From Trichinella spiralis (taxonomy: Eukaryota > Nematoda > Enoplea > Trichinellida > Trichinellidae): DNA of 43,808 nt. Within the stretch, counting starts at the first letter, position 1, and every line of letters begins with the position of its first letter. The stretch covers positions 12,617,496 to 12,661,303 of the forward strand of contig CM012955.1 in NCBI GenBank assembly GCA_000181795.3, written 5' to 3'. A program made the translations under genes and the position numbers. The notes under the pieces were generated by a model. That model worked only from the letters and a program-made list of their open reading frames with translations, had not been told where the DNA came from and ran no database searches. Shown here piece by piece: positions 13,017 to 29,357 of this stretch.

Positions 13017-13192
13017 CCACATGTTGAGAAAAGATTTAAAAAATGTCGAATCAGACAAAATTTTGAACACCGAGCAACAAAAGTTGAGAAAAAAAAATGT
13101 GAATAATGATTACAACTTGATTTCACAAATCAGTACGTTGGAAAGGAAAAGAAAGCATGAGAAGAAGATGAAGATTGTTTTTCATTCTTCTT

Positions 13193-13567
13193 TTAACCGT
13201 TTGAATCACAATTTTCGTTGCGATGTTGTTGTCGTAGTTGCTGAAAGGTGATCTCTTCCAACATCCGGAGTCGATCTTCCATTCTCTGCAGAGCACCGTA
13301 AATTTCAGATGTAAATTCCACAAAAGAAATTTGCATGTTTAAAAATATTCGCTGCAGTCGTGCATCGTCCATGAATTGTTTTACTTGAAGTAAATTGACA
13401 AAAATTAATTTTATATAAATAAATACAAAGAAAAAATTCAATATATCTATGATAGTATACATTCTTGAAGTGAGGTGATATTTTTGTTAATTTACAAGAA
13501 AAAAAGAAAAGTAGAAATGAAAAATATTCATACTTCGTTGAAAATCGTTCAGATCGAATCTATCCAT
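13193..13567 (-). CDS. Small coiled-coil protein, HSBP1-like
   Basis: Two exons on minus (13567-13534 and 13383-13193) join in phase to give 74 aa. Residues about 24-60 form an amphipathic helix with heptad spacing (FVEFTSEIYGALQRMEDRL, then RMLEE). It aligns without gaps to the core of heat shock factor binding protein 1: shared Met-Gln, Phe, Ile-x-Gly, Met, Arg and Leu-Glu positions. HSBP1 is a trimeric coiled coil that binds HSF1 and also stabilises WASH-type complexes. BRK1-like proteins are a weaker alternative. An acceptor-like TTTTAG lies 15 bases before the ATG, so a 5' exon or trans-splice site is likely. The existence of the gene is fairly likely; the family call is moderate. Confidence 0.5.
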
Positions 13568-14866
13568 TTGGTTGAGAAGAATCTAAAACAAAATCACGCA
13601 AAAAAAATACAAAGTTCAGACGTCTGGTGAACGTTGTCAGAGAAGAGTAGCAAACGCAGAGATAGATGACTGCACAAATTTGAAATAAAGTAGAAAAATT
13701 ATTTGCAGTTCCATGCTGCACCAATTGACGAGTCATTTGAATAGAAAAGATTCATCATCCAACTAATTCACTGTTCAAATGAACAAATTTATTGACTAGA
13801 AATACGCAACAAAACACCAACAATGACGAATGCACTTTTATGCAAATGATACTGCATAAAATGTCATTCATTATTGACACTTTTATTGAAAAGAAAAATT
13901 TCCACTTTTTTTTCAATTATTATATTCAACTTTTATTATTCAATTCAACAATGCTGTTAATTTTGCAACCAGAAGTTTGTCTGAAGGAAAAAAGAGAAAA
14001 CCTACACAATGAATAATTTGCCGTAAGCAGTTTATAAGCCACTGCTTATTTATTCACTGCCGTACATATAATATATACACAAAAGAAGCACAGAAAAGTT
14101 GAACAACAAAAATTTCAGCCACAATAGCAGTTTGAAAAAAATAAAACATTTGATCAGTAAATTAAGAAATCATTTTTTCAAAAACAAATTATTTTTAAAA
14201 AAGTGTATAAATTTTAGCGGATTGTTGGCATTTTTGTATTATACAAGAAAAGTTTAAAAGTGAACTGACAGTTCAAAAAAATTTTCAAATCACCGTATCA
14301 AAAAAGAGGAATTAAAAAAATAAAAGAAATAGTCTAATCGGTCGACAATTATATACCAATTGACAGCATTGCAGTTTTGTTTGAAAATATTACAAGAAAT
14401 TATTTATCAAACAACAGCTTGAATATTAGGCGCTGGAAGAAAAGATAATCATAATTTTTCGTTATTAGATATACTTTTATGATAAAAAAAACAATTAAGC
14501 ATATTTCAAGCGTCTACAACGACGTACGAAAACTGTTTAAAGCGTCGGAACACTAGCAAATAGAATGAATGTTCTTTTCGTTTTGTGATTTGAAACGAAA
14601 GCGAAAAGGCACCACCATGTGCAAATGACAGAAAAAAGAAGAGAAAAATAAAAACAAATAAACAAGTGTATGTATCTGAAAAAGAATTGTCGAGAAGTGA
14701 AAATTTCGCATCGTGATAATTTAAATTAAGCAGTAAAATAATAAATTACAATAAACAGCATATCCAAAAGGAAAACAAAACTACTACAAAATGTTCAGCT
14801 GTTGAATGTTGTTGTTGCGTTGTGAAGGAAAGCAGTGACTTGACAAAAATTTATTCGACTCAATTG
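13568..14866. other. Spacer between the HSBP1-like and CIN85-like genes
   Basis: About 1.3 kb of AT-rich DNA (27-30 percent GC by eye). It should contain the 5' region of the small coiled-coil gene and the 3' UTR of the SH3 adaptor gene. A plus-strand open frame at 13792-14016 is low complexity (Phe, Asn and Lys rich) and is not believed. I see no RNA gene. Confidence 0.5.
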
Positions 14867-20335
<5,469 letters not shown>

Positions 20336-21617
20336 TTTGGCTGAAAAAAAATTATTATGGCTATTCAGTGACCCAACGATAAATAAAATCTAAAAATATG
20401 AAATTAATAAATAATCGCGTTCATTGCTGCTGTTCCGCGAACGATGCTAGCAAATCAAGATGCACAACACGCTGGAGAGGTTGATAGAAATTCAAAGAGA
20501 AAAAAACGAAAACAACAAAACAGCATGAAGAGAAGCAGAGAAAATTTTCGTTAAAACCAGTTTATCACTGTCATTACACATCTTTGAACAATCAAGTGTA
20601 AAGCAGTTGACAAAAAGGCCGTTGGCATCTGCGAGAAATACACACCTACAGAACTATCAAATGAATTAAACAAAATCAAGTACTTATTTCATAACCACAG
20701 TAAGTTATTCAAAAAAATACTCGCCATGAAAATCGGCGTTGGATTGTTTCAGCAATTTATTGAATGCAGTTTTTCTTAGTTTAAAAATTATTTCTACTTA
20801 TCAAACATAAATAATTTTAATTTATGAAACAACTGCTTACAGCAGCAATAACGTACATACTAGTCATAGCGATATTTCTTTGGTAACTGAACACTCCACT
20901 GGTAGTATTCGCATTTTTATTAAAATAAAAAACATTGAATTTGTGCATTACATAATTAATAATTTACTTATAAAAAGCATATTTCATTTTATAATTCCAT
21001 AATAATTTTTACTAAAATGATTGAATTGCTGCTGTTAGGTGCTTATAAAAAAACAAACTCAAAATTTCTCGTTCAGAAAATATCTGTTAATTTTTTTAAT
21101 TTATATGGCATTGTGAAAGACGAATCATAATAACAACTGCACATTTATTTCAACCACGAAATAATATTGAATTGAACTGAATAAAATTACAAATGAATAG
21201 GACACGAGAATAAATTCACCACAAATTTATGCCGAAAAAATGAAAATATTTTATTTTTGTTTTTATTTATTTCATTTATAAAATTTTAATAATTCAGTTT
21301 GAATATGTCAGCAAAAGTCTGCGCCCTGCGTCAATGATAAATAATCATCAGAACTTCCCAAGACAATTTTTTTATAATTTATTTGAAATAATAAGCTAAA
21401 ATAACATAAATTATCAAGAAATATGATAAAATTCAATTCCAGAAAAACATTAATTGCTGAAAAATAGAATATTAAATGAAAAATAATATACAATGTGAAC
21501 TGATGACAACAGTAGGTGAAAATACTATATTTTCATTTCAAAAGAAGATGATAAGCTTAAAAAAAAATAAATTATTCTGAAAAAGAAAACATTAAAAAAA
21601 ATTTCATATCACTAGAA
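20336..21617. other. Spacer between the SH3 adaptor and the CK1-like kinase
   Basis: About 1.3 kb. It begins with a textbook minus-strand splice acceptor (poly-T then CAG, plus-strand 20341-20343) directly upstream of the SH3 adaptor ATG. I searched it on minus for an SH3-A exon (DDELT, GW, FPxNFV patterns) and found none. The rest is AT-rich with no gene seen. Confidence 0.55.
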
Positions 21618-22517
21618 TTAGGCAGTAAACCACTCAGAAATTTCTTCGAGTGGAGATAGATCAGAAATCATCAAGCTTTTGAACTTATCAATGAACCAAT
21701 CGTAGTCGATTGAATCATCATAAGCAAGAGAACTCAGTTTTTCATAAATCTGGTAGACAGTTTCTGGTTTGCAACCAATCAGTTCTGTGGGGGAAATGCA
21801 GAACTTTTGTACAGCTACAATTGATTTGAAACGTCCACACCACGGAAGAGTCCCACTGCTAATTTTCAAAAAACTGTAAAACACACTAAACAAGTCATCG
21901 ACGGGGCCATACGGTTTCCCCATGTGGACGTTGGGGGATGAATAATTAATTGATCCCACAAATGGAACCTTACTCTGCGGCTTCACCGTTTCACAATAAT
22001 TTTCAATGGACTTTGCAGTTCCAAAATCAGTCAGATATACATTGAGGACTGTTCCGATTCTTTTGACGAGAAAATTTGCTGGCTTAATGTCGCGGTGCAC
22101 AAACCCAGCTTTGTGAAGCTTTTTCAGTGCTTCAACAAAATTATAGGCAAAATATGCCGACGTTGACAGAGAAAATTTGCCCATTTCTGACCGCTGCAAC
22201 AGTTTCGCTACACTTGCATCGGCGAGCTCCATTACAATATAATGGCAGGCGTGCTGTTTGCCACACCCATAATATTCCAAAAAATGATGGACACCTTGCA
22301 TTGCTTCCATTACTTTAGCCTCTTTCAAAATGGTTTCCCCTTTCCCATATCTTCCGTACTTCTTCAGTTCTATTTTCACAGCTACTCGTTGTCCAGACCC
22401 TTCGTCAATTGCTTCAAAAACCGCACCGAAACTACCAACGCCCAATTTCCTAACCATTTCAAAACGGCCAAACAGGACGCTTCCAGGTTGAATTTCCGCA
22501 AGTTGACCACTGTCCAT
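21618..22517 (-). CDS. Casein kinase 1 family serine/threonine kinase, intronless
   Basis: A single exon of 299 aa forms a complete kinase domain with almost no tail. Visible motifs: glycine loop LGVGSFGAVFEA (25-36), VAVKIE with catalytic Lys48, alpha-C Glu66, catalytic loop HRDIKPANF from His141, and metal-binding DFG at 164-166. In place of APE there is GSINYSSPNVH, the CK1-type variant of the activation segment. Glu61-Thr62 and the LEYYGCGKQH hinge region fit the nematode-expanded CK1/TTBK-like group rather than canonical CK1 alpha or delta. All catalytic residues are present, so it is probably active. The first in-frame ATG is at 22517. The lack of introns among intron-rich neighbours is notable. 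Substrates cannot be told from sequence; nematode members of this group are often germline or sperm expressed. Confidence 0.93.
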   Translation of the reverse strand: MDSGQLAEIQPGSVLFGRFEMVRKLGVGSFGAVFEAIDEGSGQRVAVKIELKKYGRYGKGETILKEAKVMEAMQGVHHFLEYYGCGKQHACHYIVMELADASVAKLLQRSEMGKFSLSTSAYFAYNFVEALKKLHKAGFVHRDIKPANFLVKRIGTVLNVYLTDFGTAKSIENYCETVKPQSKVPFVGSINYSSPNVHMGKPYGPVDDLFSVFYSFLKISSGTLPWCGRFKSIVAVQKFCISPTELIGCKPETVYQIYEKLSSLAYDDSIDYDWFIDKFKSLMISDLSPLEEISEWFTA

Positions 22518-23985
22518 TGCCAAAGATGGATGAAAACAAAATAAAAATTATTTTGCAAGTTTTGCGTTGAGCAATAGCGTTTTAAAGTTATTTCTTTTAA
22601 GCATAAATTGTTTAAAGCTGAAAGAATTGTTTAAATTTAAACAAAGCAGTTAAGATAAATACTTGGTGTGATTTACTTTATACAATTAAATAAAATTTTT
22701 TTTAATTATGCTTTTCATTATGTCAGCAATAAGCTATGATCAAAATTTTTGAATTGCCAAAGTATTCTCATAGCATTACATTCAGGGTTTTATATATAAT
22801 TCAGTAATTAAATTTCAAAATTAAAAATCTGAAAAAACGCTATTAAATGTACAAATAAAATAAACTTGAATTTTTGGGCAAATACAAATTAGAATAGATC
22901 TTTTCACCTTTTAATTCATCACCCGACCAATCATTTCATCACTGCAAATAAGTGCGTTTCTTTTTTGCATGCATCGCACACCATACCGCCAACGGCATTA
23001 ATGCAAAGCCAAAGCAAAATGACCTGCTACCTCTCTTGCTTATTATTATATTCTTCCAGTTTTTAATTTTAATGGAACAGTAGCTTTATCGTGTCGCATC
23101 TATTTATTTGTAGATTAATTTTATCATCATTTATACTTCATTTTACGTCATTGCCATCTAAATAAATTTGTTCAAAATAATATTTAGTAGCTAAAAAACT
23201 TCACTAGAATGCAAATGTACTGGAAGTCCTTGTATCTCACCATATAAAGAATTCAGAATGAAATTTCATAATATCTGTATAAAAACAGCGGCTTTTGGAA
23301 ACAATTCAAATGGTTTAAATTGAAATGTTAAATGACATTTTGATCCAACAATTCATGCTTTGATTTTTTAGCGATGTTTTCCAAGGTAAAATAACAGTGC
23401 TAACAATGAGCGGTGCTTGTCAGTAAGGTTTTAATTTGCAATTCAGCTCGATTGGGCAAACACATTTCAGAATAATAACAAAAAATTCTAAAACTGATTC
23501 AATTTATACAGGAATAGAACATTTATTCTGACATCTGATCAGGAGCCATCATGATGTAATCCAGCTTTGAGACGTGTTTTCCAGTGATACAATTTGTTCT
23601 TTGACGAAAGCAACTTTGTTTGCACGTAGTTTAAATAACGCCTCTCTCAACTTTGAACACTTTTAACAATGAAAAAAGCTACGGTAAAAAAATTTTTTTC
23701 TATTCATTGAAAAAATACCCTCTGCTAACAGATTTTGTACTTTCTGCTGTTTATTTATTTATTAAATAAATTGTTGGAACTGGATTGACAATTTGCTAAA
23801 TTTTTATCTTGCGCAGAGTTGTTTTATCTACTATTTGCTAGTATTTGCAAATCGGTCTGAAAGGAACCGGCCCGTTATTTATTTTACTGGCCAATAAAGT
23901 TCTGGCTAGTTGAATGATCACTCACACGGATGCTTTTCATTTGTGGAACAGCTAGCTTTTCATTTGTATCACCCACTGGTGCTTT
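22518..23985. other. Intergenic region upstream of the kinase and transgelin-like genes
   Basis: About 1.5 kb between divergently transcribed genes. It is mostly AT-rich with no clear gene. One exon-like minus-strand segment at 23549-23668, followed by an AATAAA, is described separately. Confidence 0.5.
23522..23668 (-). other. Possible 3'-terminal exon with polyadenylation signal
   Basis: On minus, an AG acceptor (TTAAAAG) opens a frame of about 39 codons. It reads CSKLREALFKLRANKVAFVK and continues as an amphipathic Lys/Glu/Leu helix (EQIVSLENTS) to TGA near 23550. AATAAA follows at 23527-23522. The composition is unlike the surrounding AT-rich DNA. No upstream exon could be established. 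A short frame MKSIR ending at a GTGAGT donor near 23917 would join in phase, but this is weak. Confidence 0.22.
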
Positions 23986-23993
23986 TATATAAA
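23986..23993 (+). promoter_or_regulatory. TATA box of the transgelin-like gene
   Basis: TATATAAA lies 64 bases before the start codon at 24057. That fits a transcription start near 24016-24020 and a short leader. No splice acceptor lies between this box and the ATG, unlike most other genes in this window, so this gene probably uses a conventional promoter. Confidence 0.6.
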
Positions 23994-24056
23994 TCAATCG
24001 AATCAGTTTAGCAGCCAAAGTTTGTCAAATATCTTCGTTAATAAAAGCTTTCAAAC

Positions 24057-24968
24057 ATGTCAAGAAGACCGAGAGGATATGGATTAGGACAAGCTGTCCT
24101 AGACAAGGTAAACAAATAAGAAATCATAAAACGACATTTCAATGGCATTATTTAATTTAAATGTCTTAATCAACAAACCTTTTCATTACCAGCTTTTAGT
24201 AATTACAAATATTAAACGCAGTGCATCCATTCACAATTTGCATTCTGCAGTTCATTTTACATTGAATAAGCTTTATTACCTTATTAACTGTATAAAGATA
24301 AAGGAAAAATGTTTATGCTGAAACAGTTATTTATTTACTCAGTCAAAATAAATCCATCTTTATCTTGCTTTTTTTAACTTAGCAAAGTAAATTTCATTTA
24401 ATAATCAAATTTAAACATTCATATCAATTTCACGTATATCATGAATTTTGTTTACAACGTTTTACTGCGATCCGTTAGCAAGCAGGAAAATTCAATTCTG
24501 AAGAAGGGAAACATTTGCTAGAGTGGATTAAACAAATTACCAAAAAAGAGTTCCCGACTGATGGTGATTATGAAAGTTTTGCAAAAACTTTGCGAGATGG
24601 AACTATACTCTGCAAGTACGTCAACACCGAGCTTTGTGTTAACTAATAATGCAAATAAATGATTTAGTTTGATAAATGCCATCTCACCAGGAAAAATAAA
24701 AAAGATCAACCAATCCAAGACAAATTTTGCCAATATGGAAAATATACATCAATTTGTACAAGCATGTCGTGATTTTGGTGTGCCTGACCAAGAGACTTTT
24801 CAAACTATTGATCTGTTTGAATCCCGAGATTTATTTTCAGTCTGTGTGACGTTGAAATCTCTTGGAAGAAAGGTAAAATCTTTTTCAGTTTTATAGATAA
24901 TTTATATTTCTTACATTTAGGCAAAAGATTTTGGTATAGAAGGTCCTAAACAGATGAAGATGAAATGA
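24057..24968 (+). CDS. Transgelin/calponin-like single CH-domain protein
   Basis: A small actin-binding protein of 146 aa with one calponin-homology domain. Exons: 24057-24107, 24479-24615, 24668-24872, 24921-24968; phases close to 441 nt. It starts [17 protein letters not shown], as transgelins do. The CH domain spans about residues 24-130: [60 protein letters not shown], then SLGRKAKDFG. Transgelins are about 200 aa and carry at least one C-terminal calponin repeat. Here the protein stops at [10 protein letters not shown] soon after the CH domain, so the calponin repeat is absent. A role in bundling or stabilising actin in muscle or body wall is likely. It is convergent with the collagen gene. 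Confidence 0.93.
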
Positions 24969-25006
24969 TTTTTAAAACGCTTTGCCATATAAATTTGAGA
25001 TAACTA

Positions 25007-25020
25007 AATAAAATTTTATT
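25007..25020. terminator. Facing polyadenylation signals of two convergent genes
   Basis: AATAAA on plus (25007-25012) lies 39 bases past the transgelin-like stop. AATAAA on minus (25020-25015) lies 81 bases past the collagen stop. The two hexamers are two bases apart, so the two mature 3' UTRs should overlap if cleavage occurs at the usual distance. Confidence 0.75.
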
Positions 25021-25100
25021 TCCTTTTCACTTTAGTATTTTTGAATACCATAGCATGCAATAATCTTTAATAAAGAACAATAACAAAAGAGGAAATCAGC

Positions 25101-26384
25101 TCATCCGTAGCCACCGATCATTGGAAGTCCTAATGTGTAAAGAGTTCTAACTTGGGGCTTGGCTTCTTTTTCGTCCACAACTGGCAAAGATTGACAACTC
25201 ATTGGACATTCCCCTGCATCATCACCTGCTTCTCCTGGTGGGCCCCTCTCTCCCATTTCACCAAGCTCACCTCGTTTTCCTGGATGACCCTTTGGACCAC
25301 GTGCTCCTTGATCACCTGGTAATCCTGCACGCAAAAAACAGATTTTATTTACAAAAAAATTGCTGTAAACAAACATACCTGGTTTCATGTATGGTATTCC
25401 TGGACGTCCTGGATAACCTCGAGGTCCACAAGGTCCACTTGGTCCAACTGGACCCTTTTCTCCTCTACCACCCACAACCTAATTATAAGTCACAATTATA
25501 AAACGTATCTTAAAACTAAAATGAGACATACATCATCTCCTGGCAAACCTTTAGCACCCTGAACTCCTTTCGGACCTTTAGCTCCACGAGGACCGTTAAT
25601 TCCAGGTGAACCTTGAATTCCAGGTTTACCCGGCTGTCCCGGCGGTCCTCGAATTCCTGGAGGTCCTGGAATTCCTTCATTACCCTAAACATATGCTGCA
25701 TGAATAAAATAAAATAAAATATACAGATTGACTTAATATGATAATGTGTCTTGAGGACGTACCGTTTCTCCTGGAAAACCTTTCGGACCAGCAGGGCATA
25801 TTTGACACGGATATCTGACTGCTTGTTCACCTGGTACATCAAGGCCGTTTACTCCTGGCTTTCCAGGCTGGCCATTTATTCCTGGCCGACCATCTTGGCC
25901 TGACAAAAAAGCATTGAAATTGAACATTTTTATTACTGATATGAAATATAACTTACCAGGAAATCCTTGTGGCCCAGGTGGTCCAGGAAGACAGTTCATT
26001 GTTGCACATCCTAATGTAAATCACAAAGCTGAATCGCTGTACTTGAAATCAGAAACACATACCTGTGCACTGAGTATTTTTGTCAACCGTTATGAAGCTT
26101 CTTTTCTGTATTCTACTGTGCTGTAAATCTTTTACATCACTCCAGATTCCATCAGATAATTTCTAATAATAAAGCAATTAGCAAAATGTTCTGTTATTAA
26201 AATTACTCACCAATAGTAATTCTACTCGATTTGCCACATCATCTTTTCTATTTTGCAAGCGAACATTAAAAGCTGATAAAAATACTCCCAAAAATATCAG
26301 TGTTAAGATGTTGAGAATCTGTCCAAAAATGGCAGATTTATGTACTTCTGAACTAATGCCTGAAGACTGAAGCTTTGGTTTCAT
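25101..26384 (-). CDS. Nematode cuticle collagen
   Basis: A short-chain cuticular collagen of 313 aa. Seven exons on minus: 26384-26211, 26162-26063, 26010-25957, 25899-25763, 25684-25532, 25478-25379, 25324-25101. The N-terminus has a signal anchor ([20 protein letters not shown], about residues 20-39). A dibasic subtilisin-type cleavage site follows (RIQKRS, about 79). The Gly-X-Y domain starts after CTGCATMNC and is interrupted by [15 protein letters not shown] and by VVGG. Paired cysteines flank the triple-helical blocks (CxxC, C-x4-C-like, and CPMSC near the C-terminus) for inter-chain disulfides. The non-collagenous tail ends IGGYG. The start is the first in-frame ATG after an upstream stop. 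It would be a secreted structural component of the cuticle made by the hypodermis. Confidence 0.95.
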
Positions 26385-26520
26385 TTTGAACACCACGAAG
26401 ATAAGTAATACTCATCGACTGGGAAACTGAAATGTAATTTCATAGTTTTAACATTGATTAAGGTTATTGACATCAGGTTGGTCAACTGGACACTGGTCAT
26501 TTGAATGGAAAAAAAGGTCA

Positions 26521-26864
26521 ATGAATTTAGCTTGGCATCTTTTGCGTTTCATTCATTTGCCTCATATTGATATAAAAATGACTACGATGGTACAATTTTC
26601 AATTATATATTTTTTCAGATTTTTATATGTGACTATTTATGCTGAAGAACTTTTTCCATTCTGTATGAAGCACGATTTTTCAGACTGTAAAAACAGGATT
26701 TTAATTAAAAAAATTTGATCATGCAGATACAATCATGCAATAATAAATGAATAAATATAAATTGCTTGCTTACAGTTGCGTGGGGAATCATTCGGTTTGT
26801 GATACTAACTTTCATAACTTTCAAGTTGAGTTTTCCGCTTTTTGATCAAGTCAAAATTCAGTAA
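26521..26864 (+). CDS. Putative small membrane or secreted protein, unrecognised
   Basis: A plus-strand frame is open from 26458 and has ATGs at 26521 and 26578. The exon runs to 26686 and ends at a GTAAAA donor. A CTTACAG acceptor gives a second exon, 26776-26864, that joins in phase and ends in TAA. The later ATG gives 65 aa: a hydrophobic segment (FSIIYFFRFLYVTIYA), then EELFPFCMKHDFSD, then a second hydrophobic stretch (FVILTFITF). No family is recognised. Splice phases may fit by chance, and AT-rich DNA readily produces Phe/Ile-rich frames. Confidence 0.22.
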
Positions 26865-28550
26865 ATTTGACCTGAAAAATACAAATTATTTGAATATTAT
26901 TATTCACAAATAATTGGCAAAAATTTTTCCAAAATTCAATGAATACAATTTTAAGAAATCAACTCTGATATTTAAAATATGCAATTTACAAATGAATTTA
27001 CAAAAAAAAAATTCCCACAACAACCATTTAGTAAAAATTTTCAAGTAGTTATCTTTTTCTTTGAGTTGTGTTTCAATGAGTAACATGAACGGATACTAGC
27101 TTTAAATGGGAATTAAAAATTTTATTAAATCACCAGTAATCACTTCATGCTCAATATTGTTGTTCTGCAACATTTTTTGTGAGTCAGTTTAGTTTTATAA
27201 AAATTCCATGAAATGCTTTACAGTTTATCTATCGACTGAAAAATTGTGAAAATTTCCAAATACTGCGTTATTATGGAAGAAATCAAGAACTTTCTTGAAA
27301 CGTAATAATTATATACATAAGGAAAATAAAATGAATGTATTGCACATTTGAAGATGTGTTATAATTCAATGCATAATATATAAATGCGCACAGTGTTATA
27401 ATTCAATTTCAAAATTTTAAGATTTTCCTTAAAGCAACAATTTGACTAGCCTTATATTCAACAGGCCATTTTATTATTCACAGTGTCAAACATTATGGTA
27501 AGTTAGTTCATAGCATTTATTTTTTCCACAGTAATTAAAAATGATTAATTGCATTTTCATTCTTTATCAAAATGTCGAATCTAATTTTAATTATTTCCTT
27601 GTAAGTTATATTTAAAAAATAATGAAAAACACTTCGGCTAAAAAAATTTTTTCCTAAAACAAAACAATGAATTCTACCCAAACTTTATCAGTGGCATATA
27701 TTATATTTCTTATTTCTGTTCTGAATTAATGCTCTGTAGTTAAATCTGTAAACTTTATTCAACATTAATTGCTTTGATTATATAATATCATTCATGTAGC
27801 AAAACTGAATATGCATTTTTATAATGTATGAATATGCTTAATTTTCATGCATGCTAATTATGAAAAAATTGAACAATCATAATGTTTTTTTACGCAATCA
27901 ATGTATAATGCTGATATTTACTTTGAAGATGAAGATAAATTCTGCAATGCTTCCAAATTTTCGTGTGGTATTTCGTTTAAGGCGAGTTGAACAGTAAGTA
28001 TATTTGTTTATTTAAATTTATTACCATCGTGCTTTTAATTATACAGCATTATCATAATATCTGCGTGAATTAACTTGAAAAAATTTACATATAATAAATT
28101 TTGTTACTTCCCCATTATGGCAAGGAACATCCAAATGCACTTGAGTTGAGTTCTTCGATCAATAGAAAAAGAAAAAAGGGAAAGATAGTGAGAAAAAGAA
28201 AGAGCTACATGCTTTTAACCATTATTCAGTAAATCTGACTAATTTACATCAAACTAACAATTCAATGATCGCTTAGTTCTATTTTAAAATCTATTTCTAA
28301 TGTGTTCACCATTTTCACTTTTCCAGTCTCATCTTGTTACATTTTAATGGAAATTTTATCAAAATTCCATTTTATGATATTAATAATTTTTCATGAACAA
28401 TATTTCGCATGCGATCTATTGTTCGAATAAACAGAATAATTCTTTTGCCATGCGTGCTACTTTTGCTAAAAGAAATACAGTTGTCAATGTTGCTGACTCT
28501 TCTTTGCGTGCACGTAACGGAAGCTCTTTTTTGTGAAAAAGTTTTAAATG

Positions 28551-28558
28551 TGACGTCA
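28551..28558. promoter_or_regulatory. Full palindromic CRE-like site TGACGTCA
   Basis: The perfect 8-base TGACGTCA is the consensus binding site of CREB/ATF bZIP factors. It lies 1.3 kb upstream of the FLVCR-like start codon. A second copy lies in that gene's first intron at 32101-32108. A single 8-mer is expected by chance at low frequency in DNA of this length, so function is only suggested. Confidence 0.3.
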
Positions 28559-29168
28559 AACCTGTAGAAAGCCAAGAAAGCTTTTCATAATCAATTATTA
28601 AACTTTGCCTTTTAATTTATTTACTTTAACTACGTTCCATTCTTATCAATTACGAGCAATTATATAAAATTATGAAATCACGTTTCGCTATTAAACATCA
28701 AAGATGCTATCTTCTTTATGTAACAGGTTTTCTAGTTCATGGTCAAAATAAAAAGCATTCTTGTTGGAAAAAAACATATGCAGATATATATATACCCCAT
28801 TCTTCAAAGTTAAAAGTCCAATTAACTGAGACAAAATCATCAGTCGGCTAGTTATAACCACTGCTATAAAATTATTTTATCTTATAAATGCATTTGCGCA
28901 AAATTCTTGCAAAATGAATAAACGAAGCTTCTTCACAAATGAAATGGCTATTTTTGAAACATCCAAACGTCAGATTGTGCTTCTCAAAACAACTGCAAAA
29001 CATCGCTAATGAGTAATTATTAAACTAAAGCAGAGACATATAATATGTGTGCATGGATATATATTTAACTATTAGTCAGTCGTTTATCATTCTAGTTAGT
29101 CTTTTCGTGCTTTTTTGAAATGCTTTTGGCTCTGCTTGACGAGAAATTTGAGAAGAAAATTTTTTGTG

Positions 29169-29187
29169 ATATATATATATATATATA
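29169..29187. repeat. AT dinucleotide microsatellite
   Basis: An uninterrupted (AT)n run upstream of the FLVCR-like gene. It is a simple repeat only. Confidence 0.85.
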
Positions 29188-29357
29188 ATATACATTTCGA
29201 AAAAAATTAATACGCCATGTTTTATGTTTCATTAAATGAAGCATAATTAATTTTTCATCATCAAGTAATCAAATGATGATGATTTGCTCAAGCTGTTAAC
29301 GTGAGAACGGTTGATAAAGCAGAAGATTAAGAGAAAGAACAAAATTTCTTACTAACG

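Larger units (their letters stand above)
26385..29357. other. Long intergenic region between collagen and transporter genes
   Basis: About 3 kb of AT-rich DNA, part of the interval between divergent genes. It contains a possible small plus-strand gene (26521-26864), a 29-codon coding-like frame at 27901-27990 next to a GTAAGT, a palindromic TGACGTCA at 28551-28558 and an (AT)n run at 29169-29187. No RNA gene was recognised. Confidence 0.5.

Noticed and set aside
13792-14016. A 74-codon plus-strand frame
   Set aside because: It is low-complexity, Phe/Asn/Lys rich and lacks splice or promoter support.
28372-28575. A minus-strand 67-codon frame (VTFKTFSQKRASVTCTQRR)
   Set aside because: Composition is fairly balanced, but there is no upstream exon, no domain and no poly(A) signal at a fitting distance.
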